64,000 bases of DNA, taken from NCBI GenBank assembly GCA_907164885.2, contig OU015503.1, positions 66,253,568 through 66,317,567 on the forward strand, in the 5' to 3' direction. The notes under the pieces were generated by a model. The model searched no databases. It worked only from the letters and a program-made list of their open reading frames with translations, and was not told where the DNA came from. A program made the translations under genes and the position numbers. Below are positions 31,761 through 42,848 of the stretch, piece after piece; the stretch's first letter is position 1; each line of letters starts with the position of its first letter. The stretch is from Dolomedes plantarius. Taxonomy: Eukaryota; Arthropoda; Arachnida; Araneae; Dolomedidae.

Positions 31761-33104
31761 ATAATAGAACGAAATTTAGAAGCTTGTCTTACACTTAGGG
31801 AAGAAGAACATGTTTTGATAATCCAATATGCAGACCCAGAATTAAGGAAATTACTACACATTTTTCGAAAAGATGAGTATGAAAGGACAACTCAGGACAA
31901 ACAGAAAGTATGCAATTATGTTTTTAAAGGAAATAAGCTATATAGAAAAGAGAGGGGAAAATAAAAGCTACTTTACGTAATCCCCAAAAGCATGAGGAAA
32001 TGTACCGCAATGAAGTTCCATGATCTGATGGGACACTTCTCAGTCGACAGAACTGCCAACAAAATTAAAGAATTATATTGGTTCCCTTATATGAAGCGTT
32101 ACTTACGAAGACATATATCTATGTGCTTTGAATGCCTGATGAACAACGTACCAGGAGGAAAACAACAAGTCTATTTGCACTCCATTAAGCCAGGAAAACG
32201 ACCTTTCTCTCTTATACACAAAGATCATCTGGGTTAATTTGTGTAAAGTTCTCGAAGAAATCAAGACTTGCTGGTAATAATTGATAACTTCACCAGATTC
32301 ACACGACTCTTTCCAGTCAAGAATACTTCATCGCAACATGTCTTAAACGATCTCAAAAATTTTGTTGAAGAATTTGGATTACCAGATAGAATTGTCAGCG
32401 ACAGAGACACGTTCTTCACCTCTCATCAGTCGAACAATACTGCCAAGATAACGGAATTCATAATACCTTGAATTCTACGCAACATCCACAAGGTAATTGT
32501 ATGGTAGAGCCAGTTAATAGAACCATCTTATCAACAATAACGACATCAATAAAGGACCAATGTCGTAAAGACTGGGACTTACGAATTAAAGAAACCAAAA
32601 GAAATTTAAACTACGTAGTTAACAAAACCACAGATAAAACTCCCTTTGAGATGTTACATGGCTACTTGCCCAGATTCAATGATGGTATCATCAGGAAAGT
32701 TGCAGACGCAGACGTAGAAAAATGGAAAGACCCGAAAGAATTTCAAGAGAAAGCACGTAAAGAGATCGAAAAGAAGCAACAAAAAATGAAGGAATATTAT
32801 GACAAGAAAGGGTGTCGAACTATGACATACGAACCAGGGGAAACAGTAGTTGTCAGAGAGTCCACCAAAACCAACAGCAAAACCTATGAAGACGCAGGCA
32901 AAATATAGAGGACCACTGATAATTGCAAAAACACTGCCTAACGACACATACAGGGTTACTCAGCTGGAGGAAAAACAGAAAGGACGATTCTACACCACCA
33001 CAGCTCACGTCAGTCAACTCAAGCCATGGCCTAAATCTCAGTATGAAGACGATGGCGATTCAGAGAAGGAGGATCCCAGTACAGAACCTCCTGAACCACC
33101 TTAA
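31761..33104 (+). pseudogene. Integrase of pol, gypsy-type
   Basis: The zinc-binding part survives as HDLMGHFSVDRTANKIKEL...MCFECL, the core as DHLG, IVSDRDTFFTS and the Glu in MVEPVNRTI, and the C-terminal part as AKYRGPLIIAKTLPNDTYRV and THVSQLKPW-like sequence. Stops at 31962-31964 and 32235-32237 and shifts near 32460 and 32880 break it. Integrase joins the DNA copy to the chromosome in intact relatives. Confidence 0.88.
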
Positions 33105-33380
33105 CTTAGTCCAAGTCATCACCAGGTAACAACCTCCGAAGATCAGGTAATGTAGTTTTAAGTTATACTTAAGAACTCTTGAACTTTAAGAAGGACTCAC
33201 TTAGGACGTTATCCAAAAGACAGACTTCGAATACCATATGTTATCTTGCTTCCTTATACATTGTTTTATATCTAATTTTTTTAGTTGTATGTTTAAGTGT
33301 TTAATATTTAAGTTGCATTCTTTAGCGGTGTTATAACCATGTACGAGAATTGAGGGCAATTCTCAGTCAGGAAGCCCGAA

Positions 33381-33636
33381 TGTAATCAAATTTCTATGTC
33401 ATCAGGGTCAATAGATGGCAGCATGTCAAAGACCTCAGCAATAATGTAAGCGCATGCGCAATACGGTACTTTAGACAACGGTAGAGAGAGAAACGTGAAA
33501 TTAGTGGCCTCACACGTATACGACGAGCCGCTAAGTATTTTCAAACAAAATCTTTTGTTATTGTTTGTTAAAGTAAAAGATTATTATCTCTCACTCTCCA
33601 ACGATAAGAAATTAGTTCTGAACGAAAGAGCTAATA
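33381..33636 (+). repeat. 3' LTR of the gypsy-type element
   Basis: Starts TGTAATCAAATTTCTATG and matches 27703-27959 throughout with scattered differences. About 275 bp of non-coding sequence separates it from the pol end (33105-33380). Confidence 0.88.
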
Positions 33637-33659
33637 ATATATATTTATATGTACATATA

Positions 33660-35065
33660 CACTGTTGGCCACTGTAAATGCAACACCCTGAAGGAAACAT
33701 GCAAATAACATGAAATTTACAACATGCATTAGCGGAGGTGAGATATGCAAATGATTAGAATTTCAGCGCAGACGCACATCACGCGAGCCTGTGGCGCCAC
33801 TTCAAAGCGCTATTTAAGGCTTGGAGATTTCGACGATTTCAAGTTCGGCAATTGTGTTTTTCGTGTGGTTTTTTAAAAAAAAACGAACAATTATGCCTCG
33901 TCGAAAACAGCGATCATCTTATGATTAAGTATCCGAGTTCGACAGAGGAAGGATAGTGGCCTACCGAGATTGTGGATTATCTTTCAGGGAAATCGGTAGT
34001 CGTGTTGGACGAAACCAAACAACTGTAATGCGGATATGTGATCGTTGGATGCAGGAGGGTACGACGGACCGGCGTGTTCGATCGCATCCACCTCAGCGCA
34101 CCACTTCACGTGATGACAGGCAAATTGTGCGCATGGCAGTGACGGATCGCTCAGTCACATCACGAACCATAGCACAGCACATGCAGTCTGTAACGCATCA
34201 TCCAGTGTCTGCGCGTACCATTCGACGCCGTTTACAGCAGAGTGGTCTGTCCGCAAGACGTCCATTGCTTTGTCTACCCTTGACGCAGAACCACAGATGT
34301 CTCCGCCGCCAATGGTGCGATGACAGAAGGATGTGGACGGCAGAATGGAATGAAATTGTCTTTACTGACCAGTCACGCTTCTGTCTGCAACACCACGATG
34401 GTGGCATTCCAGTCTGGAGACACCGTGAAGAGAGGATGCTGAACAGCTGCGTTATGCACCGCCACACTGGTCCTGCACCGGGTATTATGGTATGGGGCCG
34501 TATTGGATATCACTCTCGCACACCTCTAGTACGCATTGCCGGTACTTTAAACAGCCAGCGGTACATCTCCGAGGTGTTGGAGCCAGTTGTCCTTCCTTAC
34601 CTTCAGGGCTTGCCCACAGCCATATTTCAACAGGATAATGCGTGACCACACGTGGCACGCATTGTCCAATGGTTCTTCGCCAATCGCCAGATTGAATTGC
34701 TTCCCTGGCCGCCTCGCTCTCCGGATCTTTCGCCGATAGAAAACATGTGGTCCATGGTTGCTCTACGATTGACCCAGATTCCATCCCCAACTGCCACAGC
34801 AGATCAACTTTGGCAACGTGTGGAAGCTGCTTGGTCTGCTGTACCCCAAGAACTCATCCAAAGTCTCTTTGAATCAATGCCGAGGCGTGTGGCAGCGGTG
34901 ATTTCCAACAATGGCGGCTACTCTGGCTACTGATTTTGGCAGGAACCATACTTCACAGAAGTCTATAAATTTAATCATTTGATACTTGGTCAACATGTTA
35001 TCTACAAAATAAATTTTGTTGTGATATCTCTTGTCTTGGTGTTGCAATTTGGGTGACCAGCAGTG
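33660..35065 (+). mobile_element. Tc1-like DNA transposon, full length, inactive
   Basis: Inverted ends CACTGTTGGCCACTGTAAAT (left) and, on the minus strand, CACTGCTGGTCACCCAAAT (right) are flanked by TA at 33658-33659 and 35066-35067. Its 1.41 kb length is standard. It lies between short AT repeats, 24 bp downstream of the gypsy LTR. Confidence 0.93.
33893..34933 (+). pseudogene. Tc1-like transposase with two nonsense codons, triad intact
   Basis: The ATG at 33893 (MPRRKQRSSYD) and the TGA at 34931-34933 delimit a 346-codon frame without shifts. Two premature stops interrupt it, TAA at 33926-33928 (codon 12) and TGA at 34643-34645, replacing what is normally a codon between DNA and PH in the DNARPH motif. 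Helix-turn-helix motifs (LSFREIGSRVGRNQTTVMRI) and all three catalytic residues (D in FTDQSRF, D in FQQDN, E in SPIENMW, 34 residues apart) are present. Both stops fit C-to-T changes. Confidence 0.93.
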
Positions 35066-35081
35066 TATATATATATATATA

Positions 35082-35709
35082 CAGTTGGTTATCAAAATTA
35101 TGGAAACACCTATTAATATTGTGTTTATGAATGTGCTTCGTATTGATCAAAAAATAAGTCTTGCCACCGGTAGTCTTTTATATAATATAGTGTATGTATT
35201 ATTCTACTGTCAAGTAGCAGTAATGAAGCTAAGGTCTTCGTGCTTTTGGGGAGAACAGAGTAAAATGTCAAACCTTGCATACCTTGCAAAAAGGGCAAAT
35301 TGTTTGAGCGCGAATAAATTGGAGTATCTGTTACTGCAACCCCCAGGCTAATCGGTGTTTTTCGAGCTATGGTATCGGAAGTCATAATAGCATAGAGAGT
35401 ACAGGGAAAAACATCCATGGATAACAAGGGAATGGAAAGGACGTGTGCCGTAGGCGCACAGATTTTAATTGGGTGGGGTTATTAAAAAGTAGTTTGATGG
35501 AGCTGAGTAAATTATTGGAATTTTTATAAAGATGTTTAGGATGCTCAATTGGAGTGTTTTTATGCCTGTTGTGTTAACATCTTGCTGTTTGAAGGATTTA
35601 TTAATGATGAATGTCCTCGCCACCGGACCACCGACTGCCAAGTGAGAAATGATTCTCAGGATGTTTGGAATAATGTGTTAAATAGATTGGGCGTGAAGCA
35701 CCAACGTCC

Positions 35710-35710
<1 letters not shown>
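35082..35710 (+). repeat. Possible decayed Tc1-like element, one end only
   Basis: After a TA the sequence CAGTTGGTTATCAAAATTAT has the look of a Tc1-like terminal repeat. The next 600 bp contain short open frames without a readable transposase, and no matching right end was found before the AT tract at 35713. Confidence 0.3.

Positions 35711-35712
<2 letters not shown>

Positions 35713-35780
<68 letters not shown>
35713..35780. repeat. (AT)n microsatellite
   Basis: Uninterrupted AT alternation of about 68 bp. Confidence 0.95.
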
Positions 35781-35781
<1 letters not shown>

Positions 35782-35782
<1 letters not shown>

Positions 35783-35870
35783 CTCCTTTAATGGCCGTTC
35801 TTACAAAGGGGTATTAAATTCCCTGCTTATCAGGGAGGGAATCGGAAAAATGGGCCCCTTAAGCTATACT
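35782..35870 (-). repeat. GGGGCCC-type repeat, copy 2
   Basis: The minus strand reads AAGGGGCCCATTTTTCCGATT...TTTGTAAGAACGGCCATTAA, matching 50878-50958 and 27592-27660. The AT tract abuts the same end as in the other copies. Confidence 0.7.
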
Positions 35871-36352
35871 TTAAATGTCTGAAATAACAATGGGGTTTCC
35901 CTTTATATTTAAAGGGATAATTGATTTAGGCACTTTTTTTTTGGTGGGGGGGGGGGGCATGCGAAGATTTCACTTTAAGACAATAATGCTATTTTGACAT
36001 ATTTTTGCGATGGTTGTTGTCTTGTCTAGGAATAGTGCAGATAAAAAAATCTTAAATAGAACCAAAATCCTGGACAGCAGCAGCTGCCAGATCAGAAGAC
36101 TGTGGGCTGTAGATGAGTTTTTGCAGCGACAAAACAAGCTTGAAAAAGGCATCCGCAATGGCGGAACAATCAAAGATACGCTCTCGCGATACTGGGTTAC
36201 TGGACAATTTTTACAGTCGATAGAGGATCTTATTCCGTCAGGGTGGATATTAATACCCTTAAAGTGATTAATTCTTAGTCTAGCTATTGTAGAGCAATTG
36301 TTTGGGGACAGTTAAATTTCGAAATGAGTGGTTTCCTTAGGGTAGTGATTCT

Positions 36353-37046
36353 CAATCACTGTGTCGCGAGATTCGTGAAGTGAGCCACTACTGCGAATAC
36401 CCATACATAAGCGACATCAGACAAGTGGTTCAATCAGTTCTACCTACCTAGCGGGGACTGGGTGAACCAATGCGCATGACTATTACAGTCCTGGACTGGT
36501 AACTGGTAACTCTGGACTATTACAGTTCTGGACTGGTAACTGGTAACTCTGGACTATTACAGTTCTGGACTGGTAACTGGTAACTCTGGACTATTACAGT
36601 TCTGGACTGGTAACTCTGGACTATTACAGTTCTGGACTGGTAACTGGTAACTCTGGACTATTACAGTTCTGGACTGGTAACTGGTAACTCTGGACTATTA
36701 TAGTTCTGGACTGGTAACTCTGGAGTATTACAGTTCTGGACTGGTAACTCTGGACTATTACAGTTCTGGACGTTTAAATCTAGATCGCGAAATGAGAGTA
36801 GCATTGTCATTTTTACTCCCAAATATGAATGAAATTATTAAAAAAAACAAGCTCAAATTTCACACTAAATGTAGTTTGAAGTTAAATAAACATTTTGTTT
36901 ACTTTGTAAAGCAATTTCATTTTATATTTCAATGAAAATTATTTCGTATGCTATATTTACGAAATATGTTATTGGTACATCAATCAATTATCCAAGTATA
37001 ATTCTTTTAAATTTATCTTATTGTTAGTTTGCCACCAAATTTTTAA
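36353..37046 (+). mobile_element. hAT-type remnant containing a minisatellite
   Basis: The left end TAGTGATTCTCAATCACTGTG resembles hAT terminal repeats. 36762-37040 is similar to 44070-44330, where a hAT transposase C-terminus is readable. Between them lies a 37/30-bp tandem array. The right end has been replaced by a 450-bp-family copy at 37047. No complete transposase remains. Confidence 0.6.
36478..36772. repeat. 37/30-bp minisatellite
   Basis: The unit is GGACTGGTAACTGGTAACTC followed by TGGACTATTACAGTTCT (37 bp), with a 30-bp variant lacking one CTGGTAA. About eight or nine units occur, with long and short forms intermixed and few point differences. Confidence 0.93.
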
Positions 37047-37490
37047 ATTATTATAATTACAAGATAAAAAGAACTTTTTATATACCACGTTTTTAAATTT
37101 TCAGTTGAATCATATAAACTTGACAATTCTATGTATTAATACATACTTATTAAAAATGTTTTTGTTGAATTATCCCATCAACTTGAAAGAAAATGAAGTT
37201 AATTGGAAGTTAACTTGCGTTTAACTTTTCGTTCCCGTTCCGGACGATAGATGGCTGCACCAGTCTACAAAACAAAATTAACTGAAAATAACTGAAAGTT
37301 AATTCAATTCTGCTTAAAGATGGCTAAAAGTGTAAAAAAATGCATCGTCATCGTGTTCTGAGCTATTCTTAAAGTTTCAAATGTCTAGCTAGTTGGGAAG
37401 TTAGTTAAAACTCGATTGCAAGATTTGTACTAGACAAACTCACAAACACACACACAAACAAACAAGAAAGCGAGTAAATAAAAACATGGA
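37047..37490 (+). mobile_element. 450-bp family, copy D
   Basis: Runs from ATTACAAGATAAAAAGAAC to AACAAGAAAGCGAGTAAATA...CATGG. Contains CCCATCAACTTGAAAG, GATGGCTGCACCAGTC and TCTAGCTAGTTGGGAAG. It truncates the hAT remnant on its left. Confidence 0.88.
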
Positions 37491-37618
37491 AAAAAGTTGA
37501 AAATGTGACTTACGCCACTTTGACTTTCACCGCCTCATATATAGATTTTCAAATGCAGAAACCATAATTCAAAAGTTTGCATTTGCTAATCCGATATTTA
37601 AAAACAATATTAGAAAGA

Positions 37619-37682
37619 AAAATTTCACTTCGATCCCCATTGGGGCTGATATCCTGCGAAGTCAGCCAATCTACCACCCCGA
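37619..37682 (-). other. tRNA-like fragment, probable SINE head
   Basis: On the minus strand TGGTAGATTGG fits the A-box consensus, and GGGGATCGAAGTG, about 40 bases on, resembles a B box. No SINE body matching the two families in the window follows, so this may be a tRNA pseudogene or the head of a third family. Confidence 0.45.
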
Positions 37683-38340
37683 GTCAATATTCCTAATTTT
37701 GCGGAGTATATCCTGTAGGAGGTATATTAAATCAGAGATTAATCCTGTCACCAGAAAACTTTCAAAAGCGACATATAATCGGGCAAGTCGTCAAATTACA
37801 TTAAAGGTTCTTTTCCTTTCACGGAAAAATTTCCACTATTTCATTTTTCAGAGGGTATTGGATCCATTTTTCAGTCCCTACCGATGGATCTGTCAGAAGC
37901 GAACGTCGCCAAAATCGTCTTTTTTCCCCCTCATTTCATATGTAGTGTCCTCCCGCACTTTATCGGAAATCTCCGCATTCATCGGGAAGTTTTCCCGATC
38001 CGTTATGTATCACGATATTGGGTCAGGTTCCGAGATATTTGGGTCACACGCATGAAATGGTACTTTTCACACGCACAGTTAAATTCTGAATATGGGGATG
38101 AAAAGGATTGCAAGTCCGCTTATAACCAGGGCATTCGGCCCTGCAGGTGTTATTTTAGACCCACGTTTTTTGAAACACTATACGAGATGGGCAGTGTCTT
38201 TTATTCAATGTTAATTTTTGGTTTGCAATTTTCCTCTCTTCGGGTGGGAAACACGCTCCTTTGTAAAAAAAAATTAGGTTTATATCAATGGTTATCTCAG
38301 GGACTATATTCTACAGGGAAAAACACATATTGTAGATCGT
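37683..38340. other. Interval with open frames but no recognised gene
   Basis: Overlapping plus-strand frames at 37699-38055 (118 codons) and 37884-38342 (152 codons) are open. Their translations show no domain, no repeat and no similarity I recognise, and there is no sign of splice structure. A chance open frame or a decayed element is as likely as a gene. Confidence 0.35.
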
Positions 38341-39740
38341 AGTAGCTGATGTACTCGTACTTTGAATAAGGCATATAAACTACTACTATGTAAAAAGCAA
38401 ATAAACCACAACTTTGTTCATTATATAAAGGACAAACGATAACTAATAGTAGTTTATGTACATTGAATACATAAGTTACAACTGCATAAACTACCACTTC
38501 AGAGTACATAACACTACTACGATACTAACCAAAATACTAATAACTATACACTTCAGAGTACCTAAACTACTACAACAAAAATGTATGAACTTTGACGTAC
38601 ATAAACTATTACAACATAAACTACTGCTATGTTCTTTATTCAATTTACTTTAACTATTACTAAAAGTATTTTTTTACTTTGAAGTTCATAAGCTGCTACT
38701 ACGTAAAATATTGTTATGTCCTTCATTTAATGTACATAAACTTCTACTAACAGTAGTAGATTATGCAGTAATAGTAGTACTTTACGTGTCGTAGCAGTTT
38801 ATTTACTTTGAAGTACATAAGCTACTGCTACAGGAACTACCACTGTGCACGTCCTTCAGAGCACATAAATTACCACTAGCAGTAGTTTATATACCTTAAA
38901 TTACATAAGCTACTGCTACATGTCCTACCACTGTGCACGACCTTCAGAGCACATAAATTAACACTATTAGTAGTTTATAAACCTTGAATTACATAAGCTA
39001 CTGCTACAGGTCCTTCCACTGTGCACGTCCTTCAGAGCACATAAATTACCACAACAGTAGTTTATTCACCTTGAATTACATAAGCTACTGCTACAGGTCA
39101 TACTACTGTGCACGTCCTTCAGAGCACAAAAATTACCACTAACAGTAGTTTATATACTTCTAATTGCGTAAACTACTGCTACAAGTCCTACCACTGTGCA
39201 CGTCCTTCAGAGTACTTGAATTACCACTAACAGTAGTTTATATGCTTTGAATTAAATAAGCTACTGTTTCAGGTCCTACCACTGTGACCGTCCTTCAGAG
39301 CACATAAATTACCACTAACAGTAGTTTAAGTACTTTGATTGAAGAACGAAGCTTCTACTCCATAAATTACTATGTACCTTATTGATTGTACATAACCTAT
39401 TACTAACTGTAGAAAGTACACTTTGAAGCACATAAGAATTACATAAACTAGCATTATACACTTCATTCAGAGCTCATAAGCTACTACTAGCAGTAATTTA
39501 TGCACTTTAGTTTAAGTACGTAAGCTACTACTACATAAATTACGGCTAAGCACCTTATTCAATGTACGCAAATACTACTAACTGTTATTTATACACTACA
39601 TTACATAAGCTACTACTACATAAACAATAATGTATCGCATTTAGATTTATTTAACTCTAGTATTAGTAGTTTATATGCTTTGATTGAAATACTTAAATTG
39701 CTGCCATTACTTCATACAATGTATATAAACTACTTCAAGC
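38341..39740. repeat. 88-bp tandem array with self-complementary units
   Basis: Units marked by GCTACTGCTACAGGTCCTAC...GTGCACGTCCTTCAGAGCAC start at 38821, 38909, 38997, 39084, 39172 and 39260 (period 87-88). More diverged units extend the array on both sides. Every unit contains CAGTAGTTTAT and a near reverse complement ATAAGCTACTG, so units can fold or pair with one another. Spacing is too long and units too variable for a CRISPR array, and this is a eukaryotic repeat. Confidence 0.88.
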
Positions 39741-40140
39741 TTCTATGGTAATAGTTAGTTTCGAAGAATTGCATAAATCTTTTAAAACTTTATCAATTTT
39801 GTAAAAAGTTAAATACGAATGTGTCTCTTTCTCGAGTATATGATTAGATTACAAAAATGAAGATACAAAACTACATAATGTTATAAAGTGTACTTCAAAA
39901 ATATAATTTAACCGAATTTTCTTTACTATATCAAATCATCATCAAATCTTGATACAGCAAACCTCACAGAAAAGTTATCCAGACAACTGCATGTCTGCGC
40001 TGGCCGAAAATCTCGCATCGGAACTAATACTCTTTACACATAATAATAATCCCTAATACATAACTCCGTGGATTAAACAATTAGATCCCGTATATTTAAC
40101 AATTGTAGGAGGATATTTGAGGAATCAATCCGCCCAAATG
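39741..40140. other. AT-rich interval, nothing recognised
   Basis: No open frame of note, no tandem structure and no match to the repeat families described here. Confidence 0.4.
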
Positions 40141-40144
40141 TAAA

Positions 40145-40535
40145 GGCTTCCGTGTATTAACCCTATTGGATTCGCTCACCTGAATGTTAACCTACGGAGA
40201 AAATGTGTCCAAGGATTGCCGACTTTTTTTAAGTTGTCATCCGTAATACAATAAGAAATTTGACACCTTGGGACATTTTTCGTTAATAAAAAATGCAAAT
40301 AATATTTTTAAATTTGAATTATTCCGGGAAAAAAATCTGTTATCTGTGTTTGAAACGCCCATCAATTCCTTTGGTGAACGAAATTTATAAAATAAATCCT
40401 GTGGCAAGTTGCAAAAAAGATCAGAATATCTGAAAATAATGTTTTTATTGGATTGTCAACATTTATGTAATTGTAAACATAGGGTAACCATAGGGTAACA
40501 TTGAGCGAATCCAATAGGATTAGTACACAGCAGCA
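40145..40535. mobile_element. TTAA-type MITE family, copy 2
   Basis: The left end GGCTTCCGTGTATTAACCCTATTGGATTCGCTC is mirrored by the right end, whose reverse complement reads TGCTGCTGTGTACTAATCCTATTGGATTCGCTC. The interior matches copies 1 and 3 (GAAATTTGACACCTTGGGAC, GAAATTTATAAAATAAATCC). The flanks read TAAA and TTTA rather than a clean TTAA. Non-coding. Confidence 0.8.
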
Positions 40536-40565
40536 TTTACGTGAATATATTTGTCCATAGTGCTG

Positions 40566-40595
40566 AAAAGCAATTTGGACTGTTGTGCCGTGAGG

Positions 40596-40600
<5 letters not shown>
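40566..40600 (+). repeat. Scrap of SINE 3' tail
   Basis: TTGGACTGTTGTGCCGTGAG matches the tail of the SINE at 5109-5392 (TCGGACTGTTGCGCCGTGAG). No other part of the SINE is present, as expected for a 5'-truncated retrocopy. Confidence 0.55.
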
Positions 40601-40650
<50 letters not shown>

Positions 40651-40653
<3 letters not shown>

Positions 40654-42048
40654 ACTGTCACAAAAAATATATACACCCAGAAGGAAACGAGTTACTATCA
40701 CGAAACTTAACATGTATGTAAGGCATGGGGAGATAAGCAAATGATTACAAACTCAGAAGAACAGACTGTTTTATTAAGAAGATATGGCATGAAAAAGGTT
40801 ACATATCAATAAGTAGTAAATCCACCTCTGGCAGTTATACAAACGGAAACACGGCGTGGTATCGAATCAGTGAGGTCACCTATGACCTCCTGCGGAAGAT
40901 CATGCCATAATCTTTGCAACTGGGCAGTTCATTCACCAGTATTCCGGGACGAGTACAGTTGCCTTCCAAGAACGTCCCAGACGTGCTCTATTGGCGAGAG
41001 GTCTGGTGACCTGGCAGGCTATGGGAGTACGTCATATCCTTGAAGACAATGTTGGGAGAGTCGCGCAGTATGTGGACGAGCGTTATCTTGCTGATAAATT
41101 GCACCTGGGTGACTTGATAGCATAGGCAGTACAACTGCCGTTAAAATCTCGTCCACGTAACTGCGTGCCGTCAAAGTGTGTTGAAGGACGTCTAGAGGTT
41201 ATCGTGTGTCCCAACAAATCGCTCCCTACACTGTCATACCTTGTGTAATCGCCGTATGCCTCTCGACAACAAATGCCCGGTCGGACCGTTGGCCTGTCCG
41301 CCTCCACACGCGTATGCGCTGGTCATCAGCATTGAGACTGAATCGGGATTCATCGCTGAAGATCACACGCCTCCAGTCGGTCACACTCCAGGTTGCCCGA
41401 GCTCGGCAAAAATGTAATCGACACTGCCTATGATATGGGGTCAGTGTTAGGCGTCTTAATGGACGTCGGATCCTTATACCTGCGTCGACCAGTCGTGTCC
41501 GATTTTTTTCCATTGATACCACCGGATGTCTGGAAGGTGGTAAATGTCATCGAACCGATTCTAGCGGCGTTGTTGGTGCGGACGTGGCCGCTGTTATGAT
41601 TGCGCGATCCTTTCGCACATTTGTGACCCTCCACGACGGTAGACTATCCCTTCCGCGATCCACTGTTGCCAAGACCGAGCAACTACCATATCTCTCCAAC
41701 CGAGGTGGCGGCCGATACACCTGTTCGACCAACCTGCTTTTCTGGGCCTACTATACGTCCCCACTCAAAGTCCGAATTGAATTGTTCATACTGTCGCCGG
41801 TTACGTCGCAGAGGCATCTCTAGTCACAATATTATCCATCCAGGTGGACAGATTTGTTTGAATAACCCTATGGCACGAGCAATCATGCTTTTAAACTCTC
41901 CAAGCTGCGCACCTCATATGCGCATCGCGCTTACCCTTGTCTCATTGGCGTCGAAATTTTAATCATTTGCATATCTCTTACCAGACTACTTTCCTGCCCG
42001 TGATAGTAGCTCGATTTCTTCTGGGTGCATATATTTTTTTGTGACAGA

Positions 42049-42051
<3 letters not shown>
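40651..42051 (-). mobile_element. Tc1-like DNA transposon, full length, badly decayed
   Basis: The left end AACACTGTCACAAAAAATAT and the right end, on the minus strand CACTCTGTCACAAAAAAATA, are inverted repeats flanked by TA. Both flanks are (TA)n tracts (40600-40650 and 42052-42086), so the element split a microsatellite. The 1.4 kb length is normal. Confidence 0.88.
40806..41817 (-). pseudogene. Tc1-like transposase with several frameshifts and stops
   Basis: It starts at the ATG at 41815-41817 (MPLRRNRRQYEQ) and ends at TGA 40806-40808 after ARGGFTTY. The longest clean part (41226-41522) holds VIFSDESRF with the first catalytic Asp. YQQDNARPHTA and SPDLSPIEHVWD follow after stops. At least two shifts lie between 41540 and 41780. 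It is related to the 6344-7755 element but clearly more decayed, implying an older insertion. Confidence 0.88.
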
Positions 42052-42094
<43 letters not shown>

Positions 42095-42299
42095 AAAGCT
42101 AGTAATTTCTTAACTCAACACTCTTAACACTTAAAAACTATTAATTCTTCACTTTAGTATTCAAAATTACATACCCCTTTTTAATCTCTTAAGTTATTTA
42201 ATTTCCCTTGGGCATTCGTGTTAAATTCCAAAAGATATTCCAAATTCTAGTATTTTCGTCCCATTAAAACTTATGTAAAAATCCCATGGTAACAGTCTT

Positions 42300-42612
42300 T
42301 TGTAACCCCAGGCGATTTCATTCAAGATGGCTGACTTTTTAACGAAATTAGACGCTGCGTAGCGTCCTAAAAAATTAGATCAGAATCGCGCAACAACAAA
42401 TAACTTTTAACCAATCAGCTATTAAATCACGTCCTTTTGCCACGTGATAGAATGATGTTTATATAAGTTCGAACGTCCAAAATGAGCGGACACTCCTGTA
42501 CTTTCTCTTGCTGCATTCCATCCGTCGGAGTCGCTAGCGATAAAATAAAAATGCTCATGTAAGCTGATGTAGTCTTCATTTCAGTCATGATGTTATTTTA
42601 ATCCCACTTATA
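42300..42612. other. Promoter-like or LTR-like segment, uncertain
   Basis: CCACGTGATAGAATGATG is followed by TTTATATAAG (TATA-like), and about 90 bp later by GATAAAATAAAAATG with an AATAAAA-type signal. That order resembles an LTR (promoter then poly-A signal), and a TGTAACCCC start at 42300 would fit, but no second copy, target duplication or primer site was found. Confidence 0.3.
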
Positions 42613-42683
42613 ACTAAATTTCCTCACCGTGGCATGGGAGATTAGACGTCTTCAGAGCAGTAACCTGCGGTCTTTCTCCCATG

Positions 42684-42687
<4 letters not shown>

Positions 42688-42731
<44 letters not shown>

Positions 42732-42732
42732 G

Positions 42733-42768
<36 letters not shown>

Positions 42769-42772
42769 TGTG

Positions 42773-42848
<76 letters not shown>
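42688..42848. repeat. (AC)n(AT)n(GT)n microsatellite
   Basis: An AC run, a long AT-rich run with TATG/CATA variants, and a GT run form a self-complementary 160-bp block. Frames of His-Thr, Ile-Tyr and Cys-Val across it are artefacts. Confidence 0.95.

Larger units (their letters stand above)
27703..33636 (+). mobile_element. Ty3/gypsy-type LTR retrotransposon, decayed
   Basis: Two direct repeats of about 257 bp (27703-27959 and 33381-33636) bracket gag- and pol-like sequence in the order gag, zinc knuckle, protease, reverse transcriptase, RNase H, integrase, which is the Ty3/gypsy order. The reading is broken by many stops and shifts, and a mariner remnant lies in the gag part. The left LTR abuts a (TA)n tract and the right LTR is followed by more AT repeat, consistent with insertion in a microsatellite. 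No envelope-like gene is visible. Confidence 0.93.

Noticed and set aside
36478..36772. Minisatellite considered as a CRISPR or coding repeat
   Set aside because: Units are head-to-tail without spacers, and unit lengths of 37 and 30 bp break any reading frame.
37699..38342. Overlapping 118- and 152-codon frames as a host gene
   Set aside because: No domain, no homology I recognise, no splice or promoter support, and two overlapping frames compete.
38341..39740. Possible CRISPR-like array because of regular spacing
   Set aside because: The 88-bp period has no conserved-repeat/variable-spacer contrast, and the surrounding DNA is clearly eukaryotic.
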